DNA from: JABDIY01 sp963803875
GTDB lineage: Bacteria > Actinomycetota > Acidimicrobiia > Acidimicrobiales > SZUA-35
Direction of reading: 5' to 3'
Assembly (NCBI GenBank): GCA_963803875.1
Contig: CAWDOA010000014.1
Location: forward strand, 62,001-126,000
Length of the DNA: 64,000 bases
Made by a program: the position numbers and the translations under genes
Part shown: positions 1-9,007 of the stretch, piece after piece
Layout: each line of letters opens with the position of its first letter
Numbering within the stretch: the first letter of the stretch is position 1
The notes under the pieces: model-generated
What the model was told of the DNA's origin: nothing
The model's database searches: none
What the model saw: only the letters and a program-made list of their open reading frames with translations

Positions 1-1167
1 GTGAATGACCTGTCGACATCGTCGCTGCTACCGCGTCGAATCGCAGCCTCAGTGGTGGATCTCGCGGTTGTCGGGTTGCTGTGGCTCCTGGTGCTGTATC
101 GCTTGGCCGTACGGTTCGAAATCGCCCAACGAACCCCCGACGGAACACCGGTCTATTCCGACCTCCAGCGGGCCGAGTTGTCGAGCATCGCCGAGGGACT
201 GAACTTCGGTCGGATCATCGGTGACTTCTATTACTCGATCCACGGGAGAGGTTTGATCCTGGCAATGCTGTCGCTCCTGATCTTCTCCCTCATCGCCTGG
301 GTGCTGGTTCCTGCAAACACCGGCTGGTCCGTAGGGCATCGGGCGTTCGGACTCATGGTCACCGACATGAAGGGACAGAAACCACCCCTCGACAGCTATC
401 TGCGCCGCTACCTGGTGGGCATTGTTGACCTGTTCCCCTACATCATCCCGGGCCTTCTCGGATGGATCGTCGCCTCCCGCAACGAACACCACCAGCGTAT
501 GGGTGATCTCAGTGCCGACACAGTCGTGGTGAACGCCACCGCAGCCCTCGGCGACCTCCCACAGACCACCACCACGGTCATCCGCCCTGGCCAGACTGCC
601 GAAGCTGAGGCGGAGGGCACGGGTCAACCGCCCGCACCGGCACACCCGGGGACAATGGTCGATGTCGAGGCGGCGCTGGCCGGTCACACCATGACCGAGG
701 CGGCCGAAGATCTCTACCCGGTCCTGGATCTGGAGGACACCACACCACCGATCCCGACGGTCGAAGCTGGCAAGGCCATTCCGACTCCTGATTCTGGAGA
801 CAGCGAATTCGTCACATCGCTGATCGACCATGAGGAATCGATCCTCGCCGATGAGGCCGAGGTCGATGAACTTCCCCAATCGACCTATGCCGAGAACTGG
901 CATTTCCCTGAAGCCCAAGAGGCCCCCGTCTGGACACCTGAACCGAGCACCAACAACGGTCCCAAGGCAGCCCAGCACGACTCCAAACCGGCCAAGGCCG
1001 ACCAACCGGCGCTCCAACCCGCTGCCAGTTCTGCAGCACAGATTGGTGACCCTGTCTGGAACGAACAGTGGCAAGCATGGCTTTATTGGGACCGCGACGG
1101 GAAGAAGTGGCTTCGTCATGATCCCGAGCGAGGTTGGCTCCCGATCGGCGACTCGCAGAAGGCCTAG
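1..1167 (+). CDS. RDD family membrane protein with long acidic C-terminal tail
   Basis: An RDD domain fills roughly residues 8-180. It opens with the LPRRIAASVVDL motif and has membrane segments near residues 15-35, 80-105 and 135-155. A long Pro/Glu/Ala-rich, probably disordered stretch follows. The last 35 residues are Trp-rich (WNEQWQAWLYWDRDGKKW) and recall the short Trp-rich modules seen at the ends of actinobacterial membrane proteins. The family is structurally defined but functionally vague; some members act in ion or proton exchange. The GTG start is the first base of the window, so the true start could lie upstream. uppS begins 3 bases after the stop, suggesting co-transcription. 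The family call is firm, the function unknown. Confidence 0.8.
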   Translation: MNDLSTSSLLPRRIAASVVDLAVVGLLWLLVLYRLAVRFEIAQRTPDGTPVYSDLQRAELSSIAEGLNFGRIIGDFYYSIHGRGLILAMLSLLIFSLIAWVLVPANTGWSVGHRAFGLMVTDMKGQKPPLDSYLRRYLVGIVDLFPYIIPGLLGWIVASRNEHHQRMGDLSADTVVVNATAALGDLPQTTTTVIRPGQTAEAEAEGTGQPPAPAHPGTMVDVEAALAGHTMTEAAEDLYPVLDLEDTTPPIPTVEAGKAIPTPDSGDSEFVTSLIDHEESILADEAEVDELPQSTYAENWHFPEAQEAPVWTPEPSTNNGPKAAQHDSKPAKADQPALQPAASSAAQIGDPVWNEQWQAWLYWDRDGKKWLRHDPERGWLPIGDSQKA

Positions 1168-1169
1168 TA

Positions 1170-1904
1170 GTGGCCACCCAGAACGCGGCGCCGGAAGCTA
1201 CGGTGCCGCGCGTGATCGATCCTCAACGCGTGCCGCAGCATGTCGCATGTGTCATGGACGGCAACGGACGGTGGGCCAACGAACGAGGTCTCGTCCGCAC
1301 CGAAGGTCACGCCGCTGGCGAACAGGCCCTCGTCGACGCCGTCGATGCATCCCTCGAACTCGGGATTCAGTGGCTCACCGTTTATGCCTTCAGCACCGAG
1401 AACTGGCGGCGCCCAGTCTCCGAAGTGCGCTACCTCATGAACTTCAACGAACAGCTTCTGCTGCGTCGGAGAGATGAGCTGAACGACAAGGGCGTACGAA
1501 TCAAGTTCGTCGGTCGCCGAGACTGGCGAATCCCCAGGCGGCTGCTCAAACGCATCGAAGAAACCGAAGCTCTCACGGCCCACAACGACACCCTCACGCT
1601 CAGCATCGCATTCAACTACGGAAGTCGAGCCGAACTCGTCGATGCCGTCAGGCAACTGAACGCCGACGGGGTCGAACCCACCGAAGAAGCCATCTCGGCT
1701 CGAATGTACGACCCGTCCATGCCCGACGTCGATCTCTGGGTTCGAACCTCAGGTGAGCACCGCATCTCGAACTTCTTGCTATGGCAATCCGCCTACGCCG
1801 AGTTCGTGTTCGTCGATGCCTTCTGGCCCGACTTCGGACGAACCGAGATGTTCAATGCCGTCGCAGAATTCCAGCACCGCAACCGCCGCTTCGGCGGGCT
1901 GTAA
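1170..1904 (+). CDS. uppS: Undecaprenyl diphosphate synthase (cis-prenyltransferase)
   Basis: This enzyme condenses isopentenyl diphosphate units with an allylic starter to build the C50-C55 lipid carrier for peptidoglycan. The family signatures are present: HVACVMDGNGRWA near the N-terminus with the catalytic Asp, the FSTENW motif, and the C-terminal DLWVRTSGEHRISNF and WPDF blocks. The GTG at 1170 is preferred over an in-frame start at 1134, because the latter overlaps the RDD gene and adds 12 residues with no family match. Length is about 244 residues, normal for UppS. A copy of the dispersed repeat begins 17 bases after the stop. Confidence 0.95.
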   Translation: MATQNAAPEATVPRVIDPQRVPQHVACVMDGNGRWANERGLVRTEGHAAGEQALVDAVDASLELGIQWLTVYAFSTENWRRPVSEVRYLMNFNEQLLLRRRDELNDKGVRIKFVGRRDWRIPRRLLKRIEETEALTAHNDTLTLSIAFNYGSRAELVDAVRQLNADGVEPTEEAISARMYDPSMPDVDLWVRTSGEHRISNFLLWQSAYAEFVFVDAFWPDFGRTEMFNAVAEFQHRNRRFGGL

Positions 1905-1920
1905 CTCCACCTCCGGTGGG

Positions 1921-2064
1921 GGCCGTTCAGGCGCCACGGAGGCTTGAGCCTGCGGCCTCAAAGAACTCGGGCCGTCTAGCCCGCTGCGCTGGATCTCTCG
2001 CTAGCTGCGTAGTTCGTGTTCTCACTCGCTGACGCTCGCTTCACGAACCACTCCGCCTCGCTAC
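1921..2064 (-). repeat. Dispersed repeat, copy 1 (inverted relative to the 57.7-58.1 kb copies)
   Basis: Read on the minus strand, this 144-base stretch aligns end to end with the units at 57.7-58.1 kb. The first ~55 bases are nearly identical (GTAGCGAGGCGGAGT onward). The middle has diverged except for a CCAGCGCAGCGG core. The last ~30 bases match again (GGCTCAAGCCTCCGTGGCGC). An internal inverted repeat (GTGGTTCGTG and CACGAACTAC on the minus strand) can fold, with a G-U pair replacing the A-U pair of the other copies. The element lies immediately downstream of the uppS stop. No transposase or coding potential is visible. Confidence 0.85.
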
Positions 2065-2382
2065 AGGGAAACCGCGCAGGAATCAGAAACAGCCCGGCCT
2101 CCTCGCACCGAGGGGTGAAACCTCTGCGAAGAGAGCCCGCACCGCCGCTTCAGGCTGACGGGCGAGCCAGAGGGAGGGCGGCCTAGGGTGGGGAGCCATG
2201 AAGCGAGGCGGCGGCAATAACGATCACAAGCCGCACGTAACGAGCCGCCGAGTGAGAACATGGCTCCCCGCCCAGGCCGAACGGAGACAGAGCCACATCG
2301 GATCCCACGCCCCCAGCACAACTCACGGCCACCGGCTAAAGGCTCCGTGCCGTTTGAGCGGGCCCCCTGCAGGGGTGTAACC
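2065..2382. other. Gene-free stretch before recO, possibly structured RNA or recO leader
   Basis: No convincing gene is seen in these 318 bases. The segment around 2100-2150 can fold into adjacent small hairpins: CCTCGCACCGAGG, and CTCTGCGAAGAG with a GCGA tetraloop. Several GGTGAAAC-like words are present, but no complete RNase P, SRP, tmRNA or riboswitch consensus could be matched. An open frame continues upstream of recO from 2260, but its residues do not resemble RecO. The stretch probably carries the recO promoter. Confidence 0.4.
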
Positions 2383-3204
2383 GTGCCGTTGTATCGGGAT
2401 CAGGGGGTTGTGCTTCGCACCCACAAGCTCGGCGAAGCCGACCGGATCATCACGCTCTTCACCGCCGGTCACGGACGAATCCGGGCGGTAGCGAAGGGAA
2501 TCCGACGTACCAAGTCTCGATTCGGGGCTCGGCTCGAGCCGATGTCGTGGGTGAACGGTCAATTCTACGAAGGACGAAACCTCGACATCGTGACGCAGGT
2601 CGAAACCGCCCATCGATTCGATCACTTGCGAAGCGATCCCGAGCGTCTTCATCGAGCGGCGGTGATGCTCGAAGCGGTGGAACACACCACCCAAGAGCGA
2701 GGCCCGGACAGAGGGATCTTCAACCTGCTCACCGGTGCACTCCGCGAACTCGATCGGACCGGCAATCACAGCGTCCTTCCAGCCTTCGTGGCCAAGTTGC
2801 TGATGCTCGAAGGGATCCAGCCTCAAGTCAACCACTGCGTCCACTGCGGCAAAGAGGATCGAATCGAGGCGATCAACCTTCACCAGGGCGGAGTTCTGTG
2901 TCACGAACATCGCTCTGGTCAACCGATCGGTCCCGGCGTCCGCAGGGCGCTGTCGCTCGTGTTCGCGGGTGAGGTGAGACAAATGCTGGATGAAACGGAC
3001 CCGGCTGTCGCCGACGAAATCGAGATCCTTGCAATTCAGCTACTGGAGCAACACCTCGAGCGACGACTGAAATCAGCGAGCTGTCTTCCGAACCGCTATC
3101 TAGGCGTCAGACTCCCCGCTCCCTACGGATCTGGCGTTTCGGTTCCCACCCACGTGGGTGGGCTGAACGTGACGTCAGGAAGCGTGGGTGCAGTCGTGGC
3201 CTGA
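2383..3204 (+). CDS. recO: DNA repair protein RecO
   Basis: RecO anneals single-stranded DNA and, with RecR, loads RecA in gap repair. The N-terminal OB-fold begins LYRDQGVVLRTHKLGEADRI, a standard RecO opening. Near residue 150-185 is the zinc-binding segment HCVHCGK followed by a downstream C-x-x-H. The GTG at 2383 is chosen because it sits just before the conserved N-terminus; an in-frame start at 2260 adds 41 unmatched residues. The product is about 273 residues. The last ~80 bases overlap the 3' end of a convergent minus-strand gene, and the C-terminal residues after about 250 may be lineage-specific. Confidence 0.93.
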   Translation: MPLYRDQGVVLRTHKLGEADRIITLFTAGHGRIRAVAKGIRRTKSRFGARLEPMSWVNGQFYEGRNLDIVTQVETAHRFDHLRSDPERLHRAAVMLEAVEHTTQERGPDRGIFNLLTGALRELDRTGNHSVLPAFVAKLLMLEGIQPQVNHCVHCGKEDRIEAINLHQGGVLCHEHRSGQPIGPGVRRALSLVFAGEVRQMLDETDPAVADEIEILAIQLLEQHLERRLKSASCLPNRYLGVRLPAPYGSGVSVPTHVGGLNVTSGSVGAVVA

Positions 3205-3674
3205 GTTGTCGGCCGCCGAGTCGTCGGGGGCCGGGTGGTTGGCCGTCGAGTTGTCGCGGGCCGAGCCGTCGTGGTCGGCGCGGCCGTCGTGGTCGGCGCG
3301 GCCGTTGTCGTCGGCGCGGCCGTTGTCGTCGGCGCGGTTGTCGTGGGTGCGCTGGTTACCGCCTGGGTCGTCGGCGGAGCCGGGACGGTAGTCGCTGAGA
3401 CAGTGGTCGGCGGTTGGGAGACCTCGGCGGCGGTGGTGACCTGAGGTGTCCCCTGCACCGTGGACTCAGTTGCGTCGGTGTCAGCCTCAGCGGCACCTCC
3501 AAAACTGAGAGCTGTGACTGCGATCGAACCAGCCAACGACAGTGTGAACAGCGATGCCAGGATCACAGTGATCCGTTTCCGTCGGGCACTTTCCCTCCCG
3601 ACCTTCCGGGCGATCGTGGCAACTACAACGGTTTGCCTGGGCGACCTTTGTCGGAACAACAACCCTGGAGACAC
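3123..3674 (-). CDS. Membrane-anchored Thr/Pro-rich protein of unknown function
   Basis: The product has a basic N-terminus (ARKVGRESARRKR), one membrane segment (about residues 33-58), and then an extracellular tail almost entirely of Thr, Ala and Pro with TTTAAP-type repeats. This is a cell-wall-spanning or surface architecture. The GTG start is well supported: the upstream gene's TGA is followed at once by GGGAGG, an ideal ribosome-binding site 6 bases before the GTG. The 3' end overlaps recO by about 80 bases in convergent orientation. The low-complexity tail is encoded by imperfect short tandem repeats at about 3220-3400. No function can be assigned. Confidence 0.65.
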   Translation of the reverse strand: MSPGLLFRQRSPRQTVVVATIARKVGRESARRKRITVILASLFTLSLAGSIAVTALSFGGAAEADTDATESTVQGTPQVTTAAEVSQPPTTVSATTVPAPPTTQAVTSAPTTTAPTTTAAPTTTAAPTTTAAPTTTARPATTRRPTTRPPTTRRPTTQATTAPTLPDVTFSPPTWVGTETPDP

Positions 3675-3686
3675 TTCTTGCCTCCC

Positions 3687-4004
3687 TCACCACCGAGCCT
3701 TGCGGTGCCTGTCTGCGTATTGAGTCCCGAGTTGTTGGCGCCACTCCCCGGTTGCGCCTTTGGCCAATGCACCCCACCGTGCGCCAACGCTCGGAGCAAT
3801 CGGCTCGGGTCGGCCGAAGACGCTGTTCCGAACGGCGGTGGCAAGATCGTGCTGGTCCCGTCGGTCGACGGGCTCCTCGGCATCGGAGGACTCGGTGAGG
3901 TCGATCACGGTTTCGGTGCGGCGAGTGAGCAGGCCAGCAGACACCATGGCCGGCTCGTCGTCGCCCAAGGACACATGCTGATTCAGGTCGTGCTGGTTGC
4001 TCAT
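3687..4004 (-). CDS. Hypothetical protein, first gene of a two-gene operon
   Basis: This is a small soluble protein of about 105 residues, rich in Asp, Glu and Arg, with no membrane segment and no family recognised. The ATG at 4004 is used because it follows a GAGG-like element and starts a coherent reading frame (MSNQHDLNQHVSLGDDEP). The stop is 12 bases before the GTG of the Thr/Pro-rich membrane protein, with that gene's ribosome-binding site touching this stop. The two are almost certainly co-translated. The start lies 71 bases from the divergent helicase gene, so the promoters are close. Confidence 0.6.
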   Translation of the reverse strand: MSNQHDLNQHVSLGDDEPAMVSAGLLTRRTETVIDLTESSDAEEPVDRRDQHDLATAVRNSVFGRPEPIAPSVGARWGALAKGATGEWRQQLGTQYADRHRKARW

Positions 4005-4075
4005 AGGGTGGGTTCGCCTCTGCCGGGACAGTCCGCCCGGCACTAATGCCCACACTACCGCCTAGCCTCTGGGCA

Positions 4076-5995
4076 ATGTCCAGCATCTTTGACCTTCTGG
4101 GAACAGTTGCTCAGAACGTCGCCGGTGGTGGCGAGGACCGCCCCGGGCAGCAGCAGATGGCTGAAATCGTTGCCGACGCACTGGCCGTGCCCGGCACCGC
4201 GGTTGCCATTCAGGCAGGCACCGGCACGGGTAAGAGCATTGCCTACCTCACTCCGATCGTCCATGCCTTGGCAGAGCAGCGGATCGAGCGGGCCATCGTT
4301 GCCACCGCAACAATTGCGCTACAGGACCAACTACTCGATTCCGATGTGCCCACCACGGTGGCCGGCCTGGGCGCAGACGTCAGCGCAGCAGTACTGAAGG
4401 GACGTTCGAATTACCTCTGTTTGCAGCGGCTCGACGAACTCAACGAGGCGGCGATCGCAGAGCAACAGCAACTTCTCGCCGGAACCGACGCTCAGTCGCA
4501 CGTTCCCGCAATCAACGAATGGGTCCAGACCACCTCCACGGGCGACCGTGAGGAGCTGGTTCCCGCGCCACCATCAGCGGTGTGGCGAGCGGTCAGCGTT
4601 GGTCCCGACGAATGTCCAGGCGCAGCTCGTTGCCCCAGAGGTGGCGACTGCTTTGCTGAGAACGCCCGAACAATCGCGGCGGCGGCAGACATCGTAATCA
4701 CCAACCATCACTTCTACGGATTACACATGGCATCGGAGGGCGCTCTCCTACCCCCTCACGACATCGTGGTGTTCGACGAGGCTCACCATCTTCCCGACGT
4801 GATCAGCGCGACCAGCGGCGCCGAACTCAGCGGCGGACGGTTTCGCGCCATCGCCCGCAGGATCCGCAATCTACTGACAGAGGCGGACGTCGCTGACCTC
4901 CTGATCCGCTCCGCCGATGACCTGCCCAACGAACTCGGTTCCCGTACCGGCACGCGCGTGACCGTCTCGGCGGATCTCCTAGCAGTACTCCTGGCCGGCA
5001 GGAGCCGCAGCGAATCAGCGATGCAAGAGCTCCGAAGGGTGATCAGCGCAGCCGAGTCAGCTGGCGGTCAGATCGACGCCAAAACCTCCACTCGCATCGA
5101 GCGAGCCATGCGAATGCTCACATCGCTCATCGATGACATCGACCTCGTGATCAACGCCGAGCCCGCCTCCACGGTGCTGTGGGTGGACGGCTCACCGGGC
5201 AATCCGGTGCTCAAGGCAACACCAATCGATGTATCGCCACTGTGCAAGGAGTGGTTGTGGCGGGGTCAGTCGGTTGTCCTGACCAGCGCCACTCTCCCGG
5301 CCGAAATCGGCACCAGTCTGGGCCGTCCCGAACTCGAGGTCGACTCGGTCCCCTCGCCGTTCGACTATTCGACCCTGGGCCTGTTGTACTGCCCACTCCA
5401 TCTCCCCACTCCAAAGGATCCGTCGTACCCCCAAGCCAGTAGAAACGAAATCGAGCGGCTCGTGCGGGCTGCTGGGGGGCGGTCATTGTGCCTTTTCACC
5501 TCCTATCGGGCGATGGAAGGGGCCGCGGAATTCCTTGAGCAAGCCCTGGATTCCGACATGACTGTCTTGGTGCAAGGCACAGAATCGAAAGCGGAACTGA
5601 TCCGCCGGTTCGTGGGGACGGACAGAGCTGTCCTGCTGGCAACGATGAGCTTCTGGCAGGGCGTCGACCTACCCGGCGACGACCTCACCCTTGTGACTAT
5701 CGACCGTTTGCCGTTCCCTCGCCCGAACGATCCGGTCCTGTCGGCTCGACGAGACCGACTCGGCAATGCCGCCTTTCGAATGATCGATCTTCCTCGAGCG
5801 GCCACGCTGCTGGCCCAGGCGGCAGGGCGGCTGGTCCGCAGGGCCGATGATCACGGAGTTGTAGCCGTACTCGACAAACGCCTCGCCACCAGCCGCAGCT
5901 ATCGATGGGATCTGATCAATTCCCTCCCGCCGTTCACGAGAACGAAAGATCCAGAAGAGGTCTACGATTTCCTCCGGAGTCTCGATGACCGCTGA
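4076..5995 (+). CDS. ATP-dependent DNA helicase, DinG/XPD-like, with Fe-S cysteines
   Basis: This is a superfamily 2 helicase. The Walker A motif is AGTGTGKS (residues 47-54) and the DEAH box is VFDEAHH. The C-terminal helicase motif includes the LVTIDRLPFPRPNDP block and the QAAGRLVRR motif VI. Between motifs I and II lie four cysteines: one in SNYLCLQRL, then CPGAARCPRGGDC. They match the 4Fe-4S ligand pattern of XPD, DinG and YoaA enzymes. Family members unwind 5'-3' and resolve R-loops or G-quadruplexes. The ATG at 4076 is preferred to an earlier in-frame start at 4046. At 639 residues it is typical for actinobacterial DinG-like helicases. Confidence 0.9.
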   Translation: MSSIFDLLGTVAQNVAGGGEDRPGQQQMAEIVADALAVPGTAVAIQAGTGTGKSIAYLTPIVHALAEQRIERAIVATATIALQDQLLDSDVPTTVAGLGADVSAAVLKGRSNYLCLQRLDELNEAAIAEQQQLLAGTDAQSHVPAINEWVQTTSTGDREELVPAPPSAVWRAVSVGPDECPGAARCPRGGDCFAENARTIAAAADIVITNHHFYGLHMASEGALLPPHDIVVFDEAHHLPDVISATSGAELSGGRFRAIARRIRNLLTEADVADLLIRSADDLPNELGSRTGTRVTVSADLLAVLLAGRSRSESAMQELRRVISAAESAGGQIDAKTSTRIERAMRMLTSLIDDIDLVINAEPASTVLWVDGSPGNPVLKATPIDVSPLCKEWLWRGQSVVLTSATLPAEIGTSLGRPELEVDSVPSPFDYSTLGLLYCPLHLPTPKDPSYPQASRNEIERLVRAAGGRSLCLFTSYRAMEGAAEFLEQALDSDMTVLVQGTESKAELIRRFVGTDRAVLLATMSFWQGVDLPGDDLTLVTIDRLPFPRPNDPVLSARRDRLGNAAFRMIDLPRAATLLAQAAGRLVRRADDHGVVAVLDKRLATSRSYRWDLINSLPPFTRTKDPEEVYDFLRSLDDR

Positions 5996-6008
5996 TCCGA
6001 ACCGTCGT

Positions 6009-6827
6009 CTATCCGAGTTGGCCTGACCCTTCGATCGGGGGCGGCTCCTCGGCCGGTGGGGTGAGAGCGAACGTCGCGGGAAGGCCGAGCGCATCGGCGA
6101 TGAGGCGACCCAGCACCTCGTAGCCCTCGAGGTTTGGATGGTAACCATCAGATCGGACGATGTCGGGTGTGGCGGCTGCATTCCAATCGACCAGGGTGAC
6201 GTGGTCATGATCGACAGCGAGTGCCGCCAGCTCGGCATTGGCGAGGTCGGTGTAGTGCCGGTCCACGCTCACGTTGACCAGCACGACATGTCGTTCGCTG
6301 AGAGCTGTGAGTGTCTCGGCGAACGACTCCTTGGTGGTAGGCCACCAACCGTTGGTGCCCAGGTGTACTACGACATTCGACACCGGTTCATGCTCGGCCA
6401 GGGCCTCGTCCAATTGCAGAACGCTACGGGCAACCTCGGTGTCGTACACGGTGTTGGGGCCAAAGCGGTAGCTGAGGACATTCAGCCCTTCCAGTATCGA
6501 ATCCCCGACGATCAGTACCCCAGGAGGGTGAACCGGAATCGTGGACGAGACGGTGCTGGGCTCGAATGAGCGCAAAGTTGTCGGTGCCACCACGGTGGTC
6601 GTTGTCGGCTGGGTCGTGGTCGTGGCGCCCGGATCTGACGTCGATCCAGGCCTGGCCGCCGGGGAAGACGCGGAGGCCACCTCTTGAGCACCGAGCCCGG
6701 TTTGGGAGACGAATGGAAGCGTTACTGGTCGCGTGCACGACACCGCAGCAACCCCGAGGGCCATGGAGATCAAAATCCCCACCACCAACTGCCTGATCAC
6801 GGCATCCCATCGGCCAGCTGGGCACAA
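6009..6827 (-). CDS. SGNH/GDSL-type hydrolase, probable lipoprotein
   Basis: The N-terminus has a signal-like hydrophobic stretch ending in AAVSC, a possible lipobox. A Thr/Pro-rich linker follows, then an SGNH domain of about 170 residues. Its blocks are VLIVGDSILEG (block I, nucleophilic Ser), a Gly block, VHLGTNGW (block III/V Asn) and SDGYHPNLEGY (Asp-x-x-His). Such domains act as esterases or O-acyltransferase partners on the cell surface, and the substrate is unknown. It lies downstream of era on the same strand with a 31-base gap and may be the last gene of that transcription unit. The family is clear, the specific role is not. Confidence 0.75.
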   Translation of the reverse strand: MCPAGRWDAVIRQLVVGILISMALGVAAVSCTRPVTLPFVSQTGLGAQEVASASSPAARPGSTSDPGATTTTQPTTTTVVAPTTLRSFEPSTVSSTIPVHPPGVLIVGDSILEGLNVLSYRFGPNTVYDTEVARSVLQLDEALAEHEPVSNVVVHLGTNGWWPTTKESFAETLTALSERHVVLVNVSVDRHYTDLANAELAALAVDHDHVTLVDWNAAATPDIVRSDGYHPNLEGYEVLGRLIADALGLPATFALTPPAEEPPPIEGSGQLG

Positions 6828-6858
6828 CGATGAGTGGGATCGGCAACCGGGTCAGGCT

Positions 6859-7742
6859 CTAGAAGCCGAGCATACGTTCGACCCCGGCCGGGTCGTGTTG
6901 CCAGTTCGGTTCGACGTTCACGACCAACTCGAGGTGATAACCCTCCGCTAGCTGTTTGCGCACGTTGGTCCCGACCTTCTTGAGAACTTCTCCGCCCTTG
7001 CCGATCACGATGCCTTTTGGCTTTCGCGTTCGACCAGAATTTCGACGGTGACGTGTTTGTCCCTCCACTCGGTCACGCGGGTGGCGATGCTGTGGGGCAG
7101 CTCCTCACGAAGCGTGCGAAGGAGCTGTTCCCGTACCAATTCGGCCACCCACCGTGCATCGGGCACATCGGTGAACGCATCGTTGGGAAACCAGCGGGGG
7201 CCCACCGGCAGACGACTCAGTAGATGCTCCACCAGGGGTGCTAGGCCGGCCCCGGTGAACCCTGACACCGGGAAGTAGGCGGAGCAGTCCAGGGGGGCAA
7301 CCAGCGCCAACTGCTTTGCGATCGCTTCCCGCTTCATGCCGTCGATCTTGTTGAGGACCAGCACGGTCTTCTTGGGATCGATGCTCTCGGCCAGAAAGGC
7401 GTCGCCGCGCCCGTAACCGGAACGGGCGTCGACCACGAAACACACAACATCGGCCTCGCCCTTGCCCTGTCGAGCCGTGGTGTTCAGCTTCTTGCCCAGC
7501 GCAGTACGGGGCTTCCCTACGCCGGGGGTGTCGACGAACACCAGCTGTGCTTCTGGGGTTGTGAGCACACCACGGATCTGATGGCGGGTGGTCTGAGCCT
7601 TGTTCGACGTGATCGAGACCTTCTCCCCGATGATCTTGTTGACGATCGTCGATTTGCCGGTGTTCGGCCTGCCGTACATGGCTACGAATCCGGACCGGAA
7701 ACCATTGTCGGAGGGTCCAGCATCCTGAGAACGTGCGCTCAC
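6859..7742 (-). CDS. era: GTPase Era (frameshift near 7013)
   Basis: Era is an essential or near-essential GTPase that binds 16S rRNA during 30S maturation. The G domain is intact: GRPNTGKST (G1), DTPGVG (G3) and NKIDG (G4). The first frame stops at 7005, just inside the KH domain after LVERESQKAS. The expected continuation (KGIVIGKGGEVLKKVG and the rest of the KH domain) is in another frame and ends at 6859. One missing G in the run near 7013 restores a normal ~294-residue protein. Error is more likely than inactivation. The GTG start overlaps the corC stop as GTGA. Confidence 0.92.
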
Positions 7743-9007
7743 CGGGAGACTCGGTCCGAGGCCGGAGCAAGAATGCGAACCCTGGTGATCCGTCGACCTT
7801 GCACCTTTTGCACCCGCAACTGCACACCACCGATCTCACAGGTCTCCCCGGCGGCCGGAACACGACCGAACGTATCGATCACGAGACCACCGACAGTGTC
7901 GTAGTCGCCTTCGGGTAGTTGGAGGCTGCCGAGGTCGTTGAGTTCGTCGATCTGGATGCGGGCGTCAACGCCCAGAGATCCATCTGGCTGCCGCTCCAGC
8001 AGCGGCTCTTCCCGATCGTATTCATCCACGATCTCGCCAACGAGTTCCTCGATCAGATCCTCGAGGGTCACCAGACCCGCTACTCCGCCGTACTCATCAA
8101 CCACTATCGCCATATGGAATGTCTGTTGCTGCATTTCCCGCAGCAGTTCGGCCACTTTCTTCGACTCGGGTACGAAGTGTGCGTCGCGAAGGAAATGGGT
8201 CACCGGTGTGTCCACCTGACCGTCGAGTTCGGCCCGAATCAGATCCTTCACATACACGAGCCCCAGGACGTCATCGACGTTGGTGCCAACGACGGGCAGG
8301 CGTGAATACCCCGCTGCGCTGCTCATCTGCAGAGCGTGCTCGACAGTCTCGTCGGACTCGAAGAAGGTCATGTCGGGTCGAGGCACCATGACCTCACGGA
8401 CGATGGTCTGACCGAACTCGATGACACTTTCGATCAGGTCGCGATCGTCTTGTTCGATGACCTCATCAGCTACGGCGGCGTCGGCCAGGGCGATGAACTC
8501 TCCAGGCACCGCGAACGGGCCCCGCCGCAGACCTTTCCCGGGGACGATCACGTTGGCGAGGACGATGAGTGCCTGAGTGAGCCAGCGCAGGGGGGGGAAA
8601 CCGACCAGAGCCGCCACCGGGCGACCAAGAGTCATCGCCAGGCGATCGCTGTGAAGGATCCCCCATGTCCGCGGAACGGCCTCGGCGAACACGAACACAA
8701 CGAACACATTGGCGAGCGTGATGGCCACGACCCACCAGCGGGAAACCAGCGAGTTGGCCAGAAGGGCCACCAACGTGACTTGGGCGAGGATCGTTGCCAG
8801 CGCAACCAGCCGTAGCGGGTTGACCAGCGACTCAGGGTGACTCAGGAGTTCGGCCATGCGCTCGGCTCGCGTGTCGGTCTCATCGTCACCGCTGAGATGC
8901 TGAAGTCGGACCAGCGAAGTGTTCGACAGCGCTGCTTCCATCATCACCAACACCATGGCGATGAGGACCAGGATGATCGCCAAGGTGATGCTGAGGGCGT
9001 CGTTCAC
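7739..9007 (-). CDS. CorC/HlyC family transporter (CNNM + CBS pair + CorC domain)
   Basis: A DUF21/CNNM membrane domain with several membrane segments lies in about residues 1-165. A tandem CBS pair follows (about 200-320, including AGYSRLPVVG and VVDEYGGVAGLVT), then a C-terminal CorC_HlyC domain (about 340-420). The family is implicated in Mg2+ or Co2+ efflux. The older name hemolysin is misleading. It is the third gene of phoH-ybeY-corC-era, with 4-base overlaps on both sides, an arrangement conserved in many actinobacteria. The start is GTG, shared with the end of ybeY. Confidence 0.9.
   Translation of the reverse strand: MNDALSITLAIILVLIAMVLVMMEAALSNTSLVRLQHLSGDDETDTRAERMAELLSHPESLVNPLRLVALATILAQVTLVALLANSLVSRWWVVAITLANVFVVFVFAEAVPRTWGILHSDRLAMTLGRPVAALVGFPPLRWLTQALIVLANVIVPGKGLRRGPFAVPGEFIALADAAVADEVIEQDDRDLIESVIEFGQTIVREVMVPRPDMTFFESDETVEHALQMSSAAGYSRLPVVGTNVDDVLGLVYVKDLIRAELDGQVDTPVTHFLRDAHFVPESKKVAELLREMQQQTFHMAIVVDEYGGVAGLVTLEDLIEELVGEIVDEYDREEPLLERQPDGSLGVDARIQIDELNDLGSLQLPEGDYDTVGGLVIDTFGRVPAAGETCEIGGVQLRVQKVQGRRITRVRILAPASDRVSR

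Noticed and set aside
49..1119. 356-residue reading frame on the minus strand at the window start
   Set aside because: Antisense to the RDD protein; no family features and biased composition.
2061..2150. RNase P RNA or cobalamin riboswitch (GGGTGAAAC and AGGGAA words)
   Set aside because: Only isolated words match. The GAGGAAAGTCC and ACAGAACC ends of RNase P and the GGTG-AA-CCG core of the cobalamin box are missing, and the downstream gene is recO.
3220..3400. CRISPR-like array from the short tandem repeats
   Set aside because: The repeats are 12-15 bases without spacers and encode the Thr/Ala/Pro tail in frame.
7005..7068. Programmed ribosomal frameshift in era
   Set aside because: No slippery heptamer with a downstream structure is evident, Era is not known to use frameshifting, and other genes in the window show similar single-base breaks.
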